This document shows positions 14,519-22,560 of a DNA stretch of 37,455 nt, piece after piece. Position 1 is the stretch's first letter; the number at the start of each line of letters is the position of its first letter. The notes under the pieces were generated by a model. It saw only the letters and a program-made list of their open reading frames with translations, was not told the DNA's origin and ran no database searches. The translations under genes were made by a program, and so were the position numbers. The DNA is taken from assembly GCA_028277105.1 (NCBI GenBank), contig JANQHO010000043.1:1-37455 (forward strand), written 5' to 3'. Origin of the DNA: Owenweeksia sp. GTDB taxonomy: Bacteria; Bacteroidota; Bacteroidia; Flavobacteriales; Schleiferiaceae.

Positions 14519-15313
14519 CTACAACAGTTCTTGCTTATTGGTAGTAACCATAAAGAATTCACCGGTTTGAGGTGAACTGCCTTTTACTGTACTATTGGAT
14601 ATACTCATCAGGGCTATTCCACTTTTACGGTCAAAAGTGATATTTCCATTGGTTTCGGCTTCTAAGTTTTCCCCTTCCAGAATTTCGCTGTTAGCAGACT
14701 TTAAACTCACCATTACCTGTTTTTTGGTAATATCACTCACAGTGAGGTTTAAAGTAGCTTCTGTTCCTTGTACGGCCTTGGTGTCTGTCCAGCTGTAGCC
14801 TTTGGATATTTGCTCTTTAGGCAATTCTACGAACAAATTATTCACCACACTGGCTATACTAACAGGTTGACCGGTTTCTTCTGGCTTCTCGATTATTTGC
14901 CCTTGCTGGTTTACTTTTATAGTGGCAGGGCTATTCAACAAACCGTTGAACTGTTGCTCTATCATCGCGGTCATAGGATTGGAAGGGTCGGGATTATCAG
15001 AATCATAGTCCACGGTCATACCAGATGCCTCCTGGTTTACTACTATCCGGGTTATTTCAATTTCAATAGTGTGTATGCCATCACGGCTTTTGTCTGCAAC
15101 TTTCTGGCTCATTTCCATCATAACTTTCATACTCATCATTTTTTGAGTGAGCGTTGCATCAGCGAAATACTGAATGTCAGCAGTAGACTTGAAGTTATAG
15201 GTTTTCCCTTTTTCGAGATTGAGCTTGAGTTCAACCCCTGAAGGTGCTGAAGCATAGGTGGTTACCGATAATAAAAAAATAGTGAACAGACTTAAGACTT
15301 TTAGTGTTTTCAT
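14519..15313 (-). CDS. DUF6263-family exported protein
   Basis: The ATG at 15313 gives a 264-residue protein with a signal peptide (MKTLKVLSLFTIFLLSVTTYASA). The mature part starts VELKLNLEKGKTYNFKS and has TIEIEITRI, a segment with YDSDNPD, and the late TNGNITFDRKSGI. This layout is that of DUF6263 proteins of Bacteroidota, which resemble small exported beta-rich proteins of unknown function. No metal or catalytic site is evident. It is directly followed by the Nudix gene, with no spacer between stop and start, so the two form an operon. It is divergent from oxyR. Confidence 0.7.
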   Translation of the reverse strand: MKTLKVLSLFTIFLLSVTTYASAPSGVELKLNLEKGKTYNFKSTADIQYFADATLTQKMMSMKVMMEMSQKVADKSRDGIHTIEIEITRIVVNQEASGMTVDYDSDNPDPSNPMTAMIEQQFNGLLNSPATIKVNQQGQIIEKPEETGQPVSIASVVNNLFVELPKEQISKGYSWTDTKAVQGTEATLNLTVSDITKKQVMVSLKSANSEILEGENLEAETNGNITFDRKSGIALMSISNSTVKGSSPQTGEFFMVTTNKQELL

Positions 15314-15397
15314 GGAGACTTTTTTATGAGGCTGCAAATTAGCAAAAGCTTTTCAAAATTGTCTTTGTTGTGACAACATCTAATAAGATTGGTTTAT

Positions 15398-15405
15398 TAG
15401 TTTTG
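15398..15405 (+). promoter_or_regulatory. Candidate -7 box of oxyR
   Basis: TAGTTTTG fits TAnnTTTG and ends 25 nt before the oxyR ATG. An 11-bp dyad, GTTGTGACAAC at 15367-15377, lies just upstream between the divergent genes and could be an operator, but a match to known OxyR sites is not claimed. Confidence 0.35.
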
Positions 15406-15430
15406 TCTTCAATATTTAAAAAAACTATAT

Positions 15431-16369
15431 ATGACGTTCACGCAACTTCAATATCTCATCGCAGTAGACAACCACCGGCATTTTGCCAGAGCGGCAGAAG
15501 CATGTTTTGTAACGCAACCTACCCTCAGTATGCAAATACAAAAGCTGGAAGAGGAATTAGGTATATTGTTGTTTGATCGCAGTAAGCATCCGGTAAGGCC
15601 AACGGCTATAGGTGAACAGATCATTAAACAGGCCCGTACGGTAGTCCACGAAACAGAACGTATTCATCAAATTTTACAGGAATCAAAGAATCAATTGGAA
15701 GGCATTTTCAAATTGGGGATCATACCTACTATGGCCTCCTCCCTGGTACCGCGTTTTATCAGCAGGTTTCACAGCAAGTATCCCAAAATCCAATTGCAGA
15801 TCCAGGAATTGCAAACCCAGCAGATCATAGAAATGTTGAGGCGTGACGAATTAGATGCCGCTGTGCTGGCCACTCCTCTTGAAGAAAAAGGCATTATAGA
15901 AAAACAATTGTTTTACGAGCCCTTTATGGCTTTTATACCCGAAAATCATCGCCTCAGCAAAGAAGCATTTATCACTAATTCGGAACTGGATATCAACGAC
16001 ATTTTATTGCTGAATGAAGGGCACTGTTTTCGCAACAGTATTTTAAACCTTTGTAATAAGTTACCTTCAAAGGGCCAGCGGCCTATAGAACTCGAAAGCG
16101 GTAATTTTGAAACTTTGATACGACTCAGCAAAAAAGGTTTTGGTATGACTCTTATACCTTACCTGCACGCCATTGACCTTCCCAAAGAAGATCAAAAATA
16201 CATTAAGCCGATAGCAGAGCCCAAGCCTTCCCGTGAAGTAAGCATAGTATATACCAGGGCGGAACTCAAAATAAAAGTAATTGAAGAGCTTCATAATATT
16301 ATAAGAGATTCGGTACCGGAGAAATTGTTGAAGGAAAAAAATGAGGTGATCAGTCCTTTAGCATCCTAA
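15431..16369 (+). CDS. oxyR: LysR-family peroxide sensor OxyR
   Basis: OxyR senses hydrogen peroxide through a reversible disulfide and activates antioxidant genes. The 312-residue protein has an N-terminal LysR winged HTH (TFTQLQYLIAVDNHRHFARAA, TQPTLSMQIQKLE) and a substrate-like regulatory domain. The diagnostic segment EGHCFRNSILNLC places the redox cysteines at residues 199 and 208, exactly the spacing and numbering of E. coli OxyR. Nearby LLLNEGHC and GFGMTLIPYLH also match. The neighbouring genes are not classical OxyR targets. It is divergent from the DUF6263 gene, with a shared 117-bp intergenic region. Confidence 0.93.
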   Translation: MTFTQLQYLIAVDNHRHFARAAEACFVTQPTLSMQIQKLEEELGILLFDRSKHPVRPTAIGEQIIKQARTVVHETERIHQILQESKNQLEGIFKLGIIPTMASSLVPRFISRFHSKYPKIQLQIQELQTQQIIEMLRRDELDAAVLATPLEEKGIIEKQLFYEPFMAFIPENHRLSKEAFITNSELDINDILLLNEGHCFRNSILNLCNKLPSKGQRPIELESGNFETLIRLSKKGFGMTLIPYLHAIDLPKEDQKYIKPIAEPKPSREVSIVYTRAELKIKVIEELHNIIRDSVPEKLLKEKNEVISPLAS

Positions 16370-16401
16370 ACACAAGATGGATTTAGCTGTTATAGAGCAC
16401 A

Positions 16402-16998
16402 ATGCTTAAACAAATTCCCATATTTCCACTCAATATCTTTTTGCTTCCGGGTGATTATACCCAGCTGTATATTTTTGAAGAACGCTACAAACAACTGATC
16501 AATGATTGTCTTGAAAACCAGATAGGATTTGGTATAGCCTATACCAATACTCTAAATGCAAAGAATTATGGCTCGCTGGTAGAGGTAGTAGAAGTAGTAA
16601 AACGGTATGAAGGAGGTGAGATGGACATTATTATTAAAGCTACAGGAGTTTTCAAGTTGGGTAAATACTACTTGCAAAAAGAAAATAAACTTTATCCGGG
16701 TGGTGAAGTGGAATTTTTAAAAACGGTACAAAATCACCAGGCCAGCGAAGACCTGGTAAGATGTTTTAAAAAATACCTTCTTACTCAAGAAGGGATTAAC
16801 TCAAAACTGATAACCAGCAACAACTTAGGTATTTACGATATTGCGAATGAGCTTTACATGAATGATTACGAAAAGCTCGAACTGATGGATATTCAGACTT
16901 CCGATTTGATTGATCAATACTTATTGAATTACATTCGCTACCTTGAATTACTCCAACAACAGGAAAAAAGTGTATTCCAAAATATTTATCTCAACTAA
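16402..16998 (+). CDS. Stand-alone LON substrate-binding domain protein
   Basis: The 198-residue protein begins IPIFPLNIFLLPGDYTQLYIFEERYKQLI, which is the N-terminal domain of Lon proteases. It has no AAA+ or protease domain and stops after a helical region. Such short proteins occur widely in Bacteroidota, but their role is not established; substrate or adaptor binding is a guess from the domain. Its 3' end overlaps the next gene (cyclophilin) by about 30 bp if that gene starts at the GTG at 16970. It is about 30 bp downstream of oxyR. Confidence 0.85.
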   Translation: MLKQIPIFPLNIFLLPGDYTQLYIFEERYKQLINDCLENQIGFGIAYTNTLNAKNYGSLVEVVEVVKRYEGGEMDIIIKATGVFKLGKYYLQKENKLYPGGEVEFLKTVQNHQASEDLVRCFKKYLLTQEGINSKLITSNNLGIYDIANELYMNDYEKLELMDIQTSDLIDQYLLNYIRYLELLQQQEKSVFQNIYLN

Positions 16999-17764
16999 AA
17001 CATTCGGCAGCCTCCTTCTGTGTTTTTTGTTTTCCTGCAATAACCCTGACACGACAAACAGAAGGGATGGCAATCCTGCTGAGGCTGATACACAGAAAGC
17101 TTTGCAATTGCAGCAGGAAAAAGAAAAGCCCGTTCCACAGACCAATAAAACAGTTGAGGGTTTTTTAATGGATTTTGGCCGGAAAAACCCGGAAACCAAA
17201 GCAGTAATTATAACGCCAAAGGGAGAAATAGTGATCCACTTATTTGAGAATACCCCTCTCCACCGGGCCAATTTCGTTTACCTGGCCAAACAAGGATATT
17301 TTGATGGGACCTGGTTTTATCGGGTAAGTGCCGGTCATGTTATACAGGCAGGTGACAATGATGAGCCTGAAACGGTTAAAAAGCGGGAAAAGCTGGGAGA
17401 TTACAGCATTCCGGCTGAATTCAACAAAGGCCACTATCATCTCAAAGGCGCTGTAGCAGCCGCCCGTAACTATAAAAATAATCCTGCAAAGCGATCCATG
17501 CCCTTTGAGTTTTACATCAACTTAGGCAGAAAGTATAACCGGGCTGAATTGAAAGCCCTGGAAGGGAAATACAATATCAAGCTTTCTCCCGGGCAGATCG
17601 ATGCCTATTCTGCTTCAGCTGGCTCACCTCATCTGGATGGCGAACACACCGTTTTCGGAGAGGTGATCAGTGGCATGGAGGTAGTAGAGGAGATCAGCAG
17701 GGTTGAAGTAGACGAAGGGGAGTGGCCTCTCATGAATATTCCCATTACCGTTAGGGTAGAATAG
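16970..17764 (+). CDS. Cyclophilin-type peptidyl-prolyl isomerase, lipoprotein
   Basis: The protein catalyses proline cis-trans isomerisation, probably in the periplasm. It begins with a hydrophobic segment ending LLCFLFSC, a likely lipobox. The cyclophilin domain (about residues 75-260) shows TPKGEIVIHLFENTPLHRANFVYLAKQGYFDGTWFYRV, VIQAGD, GAVAAAR and HTVFGEVISGMEVVEEIS. An insertion between MPFEFYIN and the last strand (RKYNRAELKALEGKYN) is usual in Bacteroidota homologues. The start is uncertain: a TTG at 16943 opens the frame, but GTG at 16970 has an AGGAAAAAA stretch just upstream and gives a normal signal peptide, so it is preferred. It overlaps the LON-domain gene. Confidence 0.85.
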   Translation: MYSKIFISTKTFGSLLLCFLFSCNNPDTTNRRDGNPAEADTQKALQLQQEKEKPVPQTNKTVEGFLMDFGRKNPETKAVIITPKGEIVIHLFENTPLHRANFVYLAKQGYFDGTWFYRVSAGHVIQAGDNDEPETVKKREKLGDYSIPAEFNKGHYHLKGAVAAARNYKNNPAKRSMPFEFYINLGRKYNRAELKALEGKYNIKLSPGQIDAYSASAGSPHLDGEHTVFGEVISGMEVVEEISRVEVDEGEWPLMNIPITVRVE

Positions 17765-17765
17765 A

Positions 17766-19196
17766 CTAGAAAAAAGCTCCGTAAAAAAGGTAAACGTAAA
17801 GCGAGATAACAAGCAGGCTGATAAAATTTAATACAAAGCCGGCCCTTATCATTTCCTGCATCTTAATTTTTTTACTGGCAAACACTATAGCGTTCGGAGG
17901 AGTGGCTATGGGGAGCATAAAAGCACAACTGGCCCCCAGGGTAAGGGGAATGGCTAATTGCAATTCGGGAACGTTAAAGCTTTTGGCAATAATTAAAGAA
18001 ATGGGGATAAATACGGTAACCAGGGCTACATTTGACATAATCTCTGTGAGAAAGATGGAAAAAGCGGCTACTACGAGAATCAAAACGAAAAGTATGTCGA
18101 TATTACTCTGACTGATCCAATCGCCTATCAGATTGATGATGCGGGTGACTTCCAGGCCCTTGGCCAGGGCTAATCCTCCTCCAAAAAGTAGTATAATGCC
18201 CCAGGGAAGTCGGGTAGTATCTTCCCATTCGAGCAAGCGACCGTTGTTTTTTCCAGCCGGAAAGGCAAAGAGTAAAACTGAAGCAATCACAGCAATCATA
18301 GGATCGGATATGTTTTCCAGGCCAGGGAGCCTGCTGAGAGGAGATCTGAATATCCACATCAGGGCTGTGGCAGTAAAAATTGCGATTACCCTTTTTTCGC
18401 CAGTTGAGGGCTTTCCCAGCTTTTTCCATTCCCGATCGATGAGTTCCCGGGCCCCGGCCAGTTTCTTGATTTTTACCGGGTAAATAAAATAAGTATTGAC
18501 TAAATAAGCTAATACCAGTAATAATATAACTAGAGGAAGGGCAAACCCCAACCAGTTTATAAAAGTGATCTCTGTTTGCAATTGTTCCTGTACTATACCG
18601 GCCAATACGAGATTGGGCGGAGTCCCTATCAGAGTAGCCATGCCTCCTATATTGGCAGAGTAAGCCAAACCCAAAAGCAAAGTGAGGGCAAAATTTTTAC
18701 CGTCTTTACCATCGTCAATGCTATTTTTTAGAAGGGCTATTACCGATAATCCTATAGGCAACATCATTACTGTAGTGGCAGTATTACTGATCCACATGGA
18801 AAGCAGGGCGGTAGCTGCCATAAAGCCCAAAAGGATGGATGAAGGTTTACTGCCGCTGATCCTCAATAGGTTAATAGCAATTCTTTTGTGAAGGTACCAC
18901 TTCTCAATGGCCAGGCCGAGAATAAAACCTCCCAGGAAAAGAAAAATTACCGGGCGGGAATAATTAACAGCAGTTAACTTAAAGCTTTCTATCCCGCATA
19001 AAGGGAATAAAACAAGGGGCAGGAGAGCTGTAACACCTATGGGTACGGCCTGGGTGATCCACCAACTGAGCATCCAGGCTGCTATAGCCAACATTCTGAT
19101 TTGTACGGAAGAGGAGTTGCCTAACAAGAGGATCAATACAAAAAGTAAAGGCCCTGCTAAGAGGGCCGCAATTTTGTTGAGGGTGGTCTTATCCAT
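17766..19196 (-). CDS. SLC13/DASS-family sodium:anion symporter
   Basis: The 476-residue integral membrane protein has the DASS architecture with about 11-12 hydrophobic segments. Residues 45-55 contain WWITQAVPIGVTALLP, and the first ion-binding motif SNTATTVMMLPI is at 137-148. IGTPPNL follows at about 190-196, and a second clamp motif at 386-396 reads IMSNVALVTVF, where the usual Thr after SN is Val. Members import dicarboxylates such as succinate or sulfate-like anions with sodium. Substrate cannot be assigned here. The gene is convergent with the cyclophilin gene, one base apart. Confidence 0.88.
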   Translation of the reverse strand: MDKTTLNKIAALLAGPLLFVLILLLGNSSSVQIRMLAIAAWMLSWWITQAVPIGVTALLPLVLFPLCGIESFKLTAVNYSRPVIFLFLGGFILGLAIEKWYLHKRIAINLLRISGSKPSSILLGFMAATALLSMWISNTATTVMMLPIGLSVIALLKNSIDDGKDGKNFALTLLLGLAYSANIGGMATLIGTPPNLVLAGIVQEQLQTEITFINWLGFALPLVILLLVLAYLVNTYFIYPVKIKKLAGARELIDREWKKLGKPSTGEKRVIAIFTATALMWIFRSPLSRLPGLENISDPMIAVIASVLLFAFPAGKNNGRLLEWEDTTRLPWGIILLFGGGLALAKGLEVTRIINLIGDWISQSNIDILFVLILVVAAFSIFLTEIMSNVALVTVFIPISLIIAKSFNVPELQLAIPLTLGASCAFMLPIATPPNAIVFASKKIKMQEMIRAGFVLNFISLLVISLYVYLFYGAFF

Positions 19197-19233
19197 TAGC
19201 CCGGTTTAAGAAGAGGACTAATATATAAAAGCT

Positions 19234-19764
19234 TTACCCTGCCTTACGCTGAAGAATAAGTGACGAAATAAGCGAAATAATAAGGCCGATGAAGAACACA
19301 CTGGATGCCATTACAAAAGCGTAGAGGTAAGAATTGCTCATCATGGGGCCGTATTCTTTCAATTCAGCCATTTTCAGTTCTCTTTCTGCTTCACTCGTAG
19401 CATTTTCCATCAGGCAGCCTTCGTAATAAACGGCAAAGTCCGATAAGAAGTTAGGTTCTATCACTTCGTAGAGCAAAACATTGAAAAAATAAAAGATCAC
19501 ACTGGCAATCAAAGTGATAATCACGGAGGTACGCAGGCCTCTGAGAAAGCTGAAGCTTTGTTCTTCCAATTGATTGCGGTAAGCCCTGGTGCCGAAAAAG
19601 ATGGGAATGAGGGATAACACCATGGTAGTGTAGCCGATTACTTCGCTGCTCTTCATGGAAGAACAGTCCCATTCCGACCAGTCGCTGAAAAGAAAAGGGC
19701 CTAAAAAGAGGATGGATACTAGTAATCCGCTAAGAATGCTGTAATTGCGTATTGCTTTGTTCAT
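19234..19764 (-). CDS. DUF4199 membrane protein
   Basis: The 176-residue protein has four hydrophobic segments: about 9-27, 43-60, 80-98 and 145-170, with a soluble stretch between the third and fourth that includes EGCLMENATSEAERELK. The order and the KSSEVIGYTTMVLSLIPIFFG segment match DUF4199, a family of unknown function. It follows a membrane-anchored LuxR-type gene about 100 bp upstream on the same strand, and I infer they act together, for example as a sensor or regulator pair. No catalytic motif is visible. Confidence 0.78.
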   Translation of the reverse strand: MNKAIRNYSILSGLLVSILFLGPFLFSDWSEWDCSSMKSSEVIGYTTMVLSLIPIFFGTRAYRNQLEEQSFSFLRGLRTSVIITLIASVIFYFFNVLLYEVIEPNFLSDFAVYYEGCLMENATSEAERELKMAELKEYGPMMSNSYLYAFVMASSVFFIGLIISLISSLILQRKAG

Positions 19765-19866
19765 GTTTGTATGAGTTTAATTTTGGCTTCAAAGGAATGG
19801 TGTGGGTCTGAAAACAGCTTCACTCTAAAGAATGATTTGAGGTTTTCCTACTAAAGTAGGATTAAT

Positions 19867-20286
19867 CTACGGGATGATATTGAGTCCCGTGGCAATAGAC
19901 ACAGCCTGTGTCCTGCGCTTTACATCGAGTTTTACGAGCAGGTTGGAAACATGGGTTTTTACCGTGTTTTCCGATACGTGCAACTCATCGGCTATTTCTT
20001 TATTGGAATACCCTTTGGCAATACACAGCAGAACTTCGTATTCACGGGGAGATATTCCCAACTCGGCAATTTTTTTCTGATCGGGTTCAAAAGGAGATGA
20101 TGTGGGTGGTGGGGTCTTGCTGAATTGGCGGCCAAAATAAATACCTGTGGCTATTGATATAAAGGCTACTACCCCCAATATGTATTCGAGAGAGTTATTG
20201 TCGCTTCTGTACCAATAATGTGATAACTGGAAAAGCATGAGCAAGGCAAATGCCATTAATCCGTAAAAGATCAGAAGCCGTTTCAT
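19867..20286 (-). CDS. Membrane-anchored LuxR-type HTH regulator
   Basis: The 139-residue protein has two predicted transmembrane helices (about residues 4-24 and 35-52) and then a LuxR-type HTH (about 75-135): [52 protein letters not shown], with all the usual residues of the GerE fold. There is no receiver or ligand-binding domain. It would act as a one-component regulator bound to the inner membrane, with its signal input likely through its own helices or a partner. The DUF4199 gene downstream is a candidate partner. Its targets are unknown. Confidence 0.85.
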   Translation of the reverse strand: MKRLLIFYGLMAFALLMLFQLSHYWYRSDNNSLEYILGVVAFISIATGIYFGRQFSKTPPPTSSPFEPDQKKIAELGISPREYEVLLCIAKGYSNKEIADELHVSENTVKTHVSNLLVKLDVKRRTQAVSIATGLNIIP

Positions 20287-20342
20287 AACAGCTAAAATAT
20301 AAATCCCGCATTCAATTTAAAGCAAAGGCGGTCATGCTCTTT

Positions 20343-21209
20343 TCAAAATCCATTTTGGATCATGTTCAGCCCCTTCATAACCAAATCTTTATCTGACCAT
20401 ATAATAAAATGGTTCATATTTTCTTTCATCAGGAGTTTGGTATGGGCATTCCTGGCTTTTTCCTTGAGGTATTCTGCGGAGCGGTAATCTACCAGCATGT
20501 CTTCCCGCCCCTGTATAATGATCAATTTTTTCCGGTATTCAATCAATTTGTCTTCCAGTACAGGGAGGTCTTTTCCCAGTGCCCACATTTCCCGGCTGCT
20601 TACCACCAGATCATTGCTGATAAGCCATTGCACCGGAGTATAGCGCACAGCGTAATTGTACCAACGGGGATTTTGATAAGGGGCTGCGACAGTTCCTGCT
20701 ATCAGCACAACCCCTTTGGTAAAAGCCTGGTGATCAACCCCGATCTGCATGGCCAGACCTCCTCCGTAGGAATGCCCGGCTACAATGCAACCGCTTTTAC
20801 AATGCTTTTCCATGATGGGACCGATAAACCGGCTTTGCTCTGCCATGGAGTATTTTCCTTTTAGGGTAGTCTTGTTATAGCCGGGCCGGTCTACTGCTAT
20901 GGCGTAATAATTTTCCAGCAGCCCGGTTTCGGTTATTAAAGCGGTAAAAGCGTCCCAGCTTCCCGGAGAGCCATGTATGAGAAGTACAGGAGGGTTTTTT
21001 GCATCGCCAACCGTTACATAATGCAATTTACCTTCTTCGAGTTCAATGTAGTGATCTGTAACCTGATAACCTGTGCTGTCAAAAGCTACAGCTATTTCCT
21101 CATCGCTGAGCGTAAAGCTGAATAAATTGGTAGAGACCAGAAGTCCTATTAGTATTGCCACCATTATTAAAAGACCTTTGATGCTGAAAATAGCCCGTAA
21201 AAATTTCAA
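20343..21209 (-). CDS. Alpha/beta-hydrolase, membrane-anchored or exported
   Basis: The 288-residue protein has an N-terminal hydrophobic segment (about 11-32), which is probably an uncleaved anchor or signal sequence. The alpha/beta-hydrolase fold is clear: HYVTVGDAKNPPVLLIHGSPGSWDAF with an HG oxyanion strand, the nucleophile elbow GHSYGGGLAM (Ser at about 147), IQGREDMLVDYRSA near the acidic residue, and NHFIIW with the catalytic His. The reaction and substrate cannot be told from the sequence; an esterase or lipase role is plausible. It is divergent from the C1 peptidase gene, with 56 bp between the starts. Confidence 0.82.
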   Translation of the reverse strand: MKFLRAIFSIKGLLIMVAILIGLLVSTNLFSFTLSDEEIAVAFDSTGYQVTDHYIELEEGKLHYVTVGDAKNPPVLLIHGSPGSWDAFTALITETGLLENYYAIAVDRPGYNKTTLKGKYSMAEQSRFIGPIMEKHCKSGCIVAGHSYGGGLAMQIGVDHQAFTKGVVLIAGTVAAPYQNPRWYNYAVRYTPVQWLISNDLVVSSREMWALGKDLPVLEDKLIEYRKKLIIIQGREDMLVDYRSAEYLKEKARNAHTKLLMKENMNHFIIWSDKDLVMKGLNMIQNGF

Positions 21210-21265
21210 TTCCCGTTCGGTTAGTTAAATTAGCGCGTTTCTAAAAATTGAAATTAATCATAAAG

Positions 21266-22456
21266 ATGAAAAGATTTACGAGTTTTTTTACGGTTTTACT
21301 GAGTGTAAGCCTGTTTACACTGCGCGCTCAGGACGACCTGATCAATAAGGTAAAGGACAATGGCAGCGACCGGGCTGATTTTAATTTTGAAACGGTAATT
21401 GACTTGGAGGCGACCCCGGTCAAAAATCAGGGTAGGAGTGGAACCTGCTGGAGTTATGCCACTACTTCTTTTGTTGAATCGGAATTATTACGCACGGGCA
21501 AGGAACCGGTTGATCTGTCGGAAATGTTTACGGTGCGCCAGGTTTATTGGGACAAAGCAGAAAAATACGTGCGCCTGCACGGCCACCTCAATTTTGCCCA
21601 GGGCGGGGCTTTGCCCGATGTACTTTATGTCATCAAAAAATACGGAGCCGTTCCCCAGGAGGTTTACGAAGGTTTGAATTACGGAACCGATATCAACAAC
21701 CACAGTGAACTGGAGGGTATATTAAAAGCCCAGTTAGACCAGGTGATCAAAAACCCCAATAAAAAGCTCACTCCGGCCTGGAGAAAAGCTTTTAAAGCTA
21801 CCCTGGACGCTTATCTGGGAGAATACCCCGAAACCTTTACTTACAAGGGCCAGACTTACACCCCGCGAAGCTTTGCCGATGCATACCTGGAGATCGACCC
21901 GGATGATTACGTACAGTTTACTTCCTTTAGCCACCATCCTATGTATGAGGAAGTAATGATTCAAGTGCCGGATAACTGGGCCTGGGGCAAGAGCTATAAT
22001 ATTTCCTTGGATGAAATGGTAGAGGTGGTAGATCATAGCCTTGATGAGGGCTATACCGTTGGCTGGGCTACCGATGTGAGCGAAAAGGGCTTTTCCTTAA
22101 AAAATGCCATTGCCATTGTTCCGGCCAAAGATTATGGGGAGATGAGCAAAGAAGAAAAAGAAAGTATGTTTGACGGTCCCGGGGAAGAGATGAACATCAC
22201 TCAGGAGGTCCGCCAGCGGGCTTACGACAACTACCAGACTACGGATGATCACGGCATGCAGATCACTGGTAAGGTCAAGGATCAGAATGGCTCGGAGTAC
22301 TACATTGTAAAGAATAGCTGGGGCGAGCGCGAAAACGACAACCGCGTAGGCTATATTTATACTTCCAAGCCCTTTTTCCGCTATAAGACCATTTCGGTAT
22401 TGTTACACAAAGATGCTGTGCCTAAATCTGTTAAAAAGAAGCTGGGATTATCATAA
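21266..22456 (+). CDS. Exported C1-family cysteine peptidase (bleomycin-hydrolase-like)
   Basis: The ATG at 21266 was chosen over a TTG at 21248 because it opens a signal peptide (MKRFTSFFTVLLSVSLFTLRAQ). The 396-residue protein has the papain-fold active-site segment PVKNQGRSGTCWSYATTSF (nucleophile Cys61), the His region DDHGMQITG and the Asn region YYIVKNSWGERE near the C-terminus. The layout and long middle insertion resemble aminopeptidase C / bleomycin hydrolase. It probably trims peptides in the periplasm, although a signal peptide on this type is a Bacteroidota feature. It is followed by an inverted repeat before the convergent hut genes. Confidence 0.88.
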   Translation: MKRFTSFFTVLLSVSLFTLRAQDDLINKVKDNGSDRADFNFETVIDLEATPVKNQGRSGTCWSYATTSFVESELLRTGKEPVDLSEMFTVRQVYWDKAEKYVRLHGHLNFAQGGALPDVLYVIKKYGAVPQEVYEGLNYGTDINNHSELEGILKAQLDQVIKNPNKKLTPAWRKAFKATLDAYLGEYPETFTYKGQTYTPRSFADAYLEIDPDDYVQFTSFSHHPMYEEVMIQVPDNWAWGKSYNISLDEMVEVVDHSLDEGYTVGWATDVSEKGFSLKNAIAIVPAKDYGEMSKEEKESMFDGPGEEMNITQEVRQRAYDNYQTTDDHGMQITGKVKDQNGSEYYIVKNSWGERENDNRVGYIYTSKPFFRYKTISVLLHKDAVPKSVKKKLGLS

Positions 22457-22467
22457 AGGCTATTGAA

Positions 22468-22551
22468 GGGTCATTCCGAAAGAAGTGAGGAATCTATTGT
22501 TTATAACAACTATAGGAAGATTTGGATTTCTCCCTTTGGTCGAAATGACCC
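22468..22551. repeat. Intergenic inverted repeat (REP-like)
   Basis: The outer arms GGGTCATTCCGA (22468-22479) and TCGAAATGACCC (22540-22551) pair with one mismatch. An inner arm TTGTT/AACAA (22497-22501 and 22505-22509) closes a three-base loop, and GGAATCT with GGATTTCTC forms imperfect intermediate pairing. This GTCATT(T)CGA ... TCGAAATGAC arrangement resembles palindromic elements that I recall as common in intergenic DNA of Bacteroidota. It lies between the convergent C1 peptidase and ftcD genes and could serve as a two-way terminator or be a REP/MITE relic. Confidence 0.65.
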
Positions 22552-22560
22552 ATTCCTCAA

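Noticed and set aside
14768..15241. 157-codon plus-strand frame over the DUF6263 gene
   Set aside because: It is antisense to a gene with a signal peptide and normal family features; the frame is rich in Tyr and His with no recognisable domain.
20409..20864. 151-codon plus-strand frame over the alpha/beta-hydrolase
   Set aside because: It is antisense to a gene with clear catalytic motifs.
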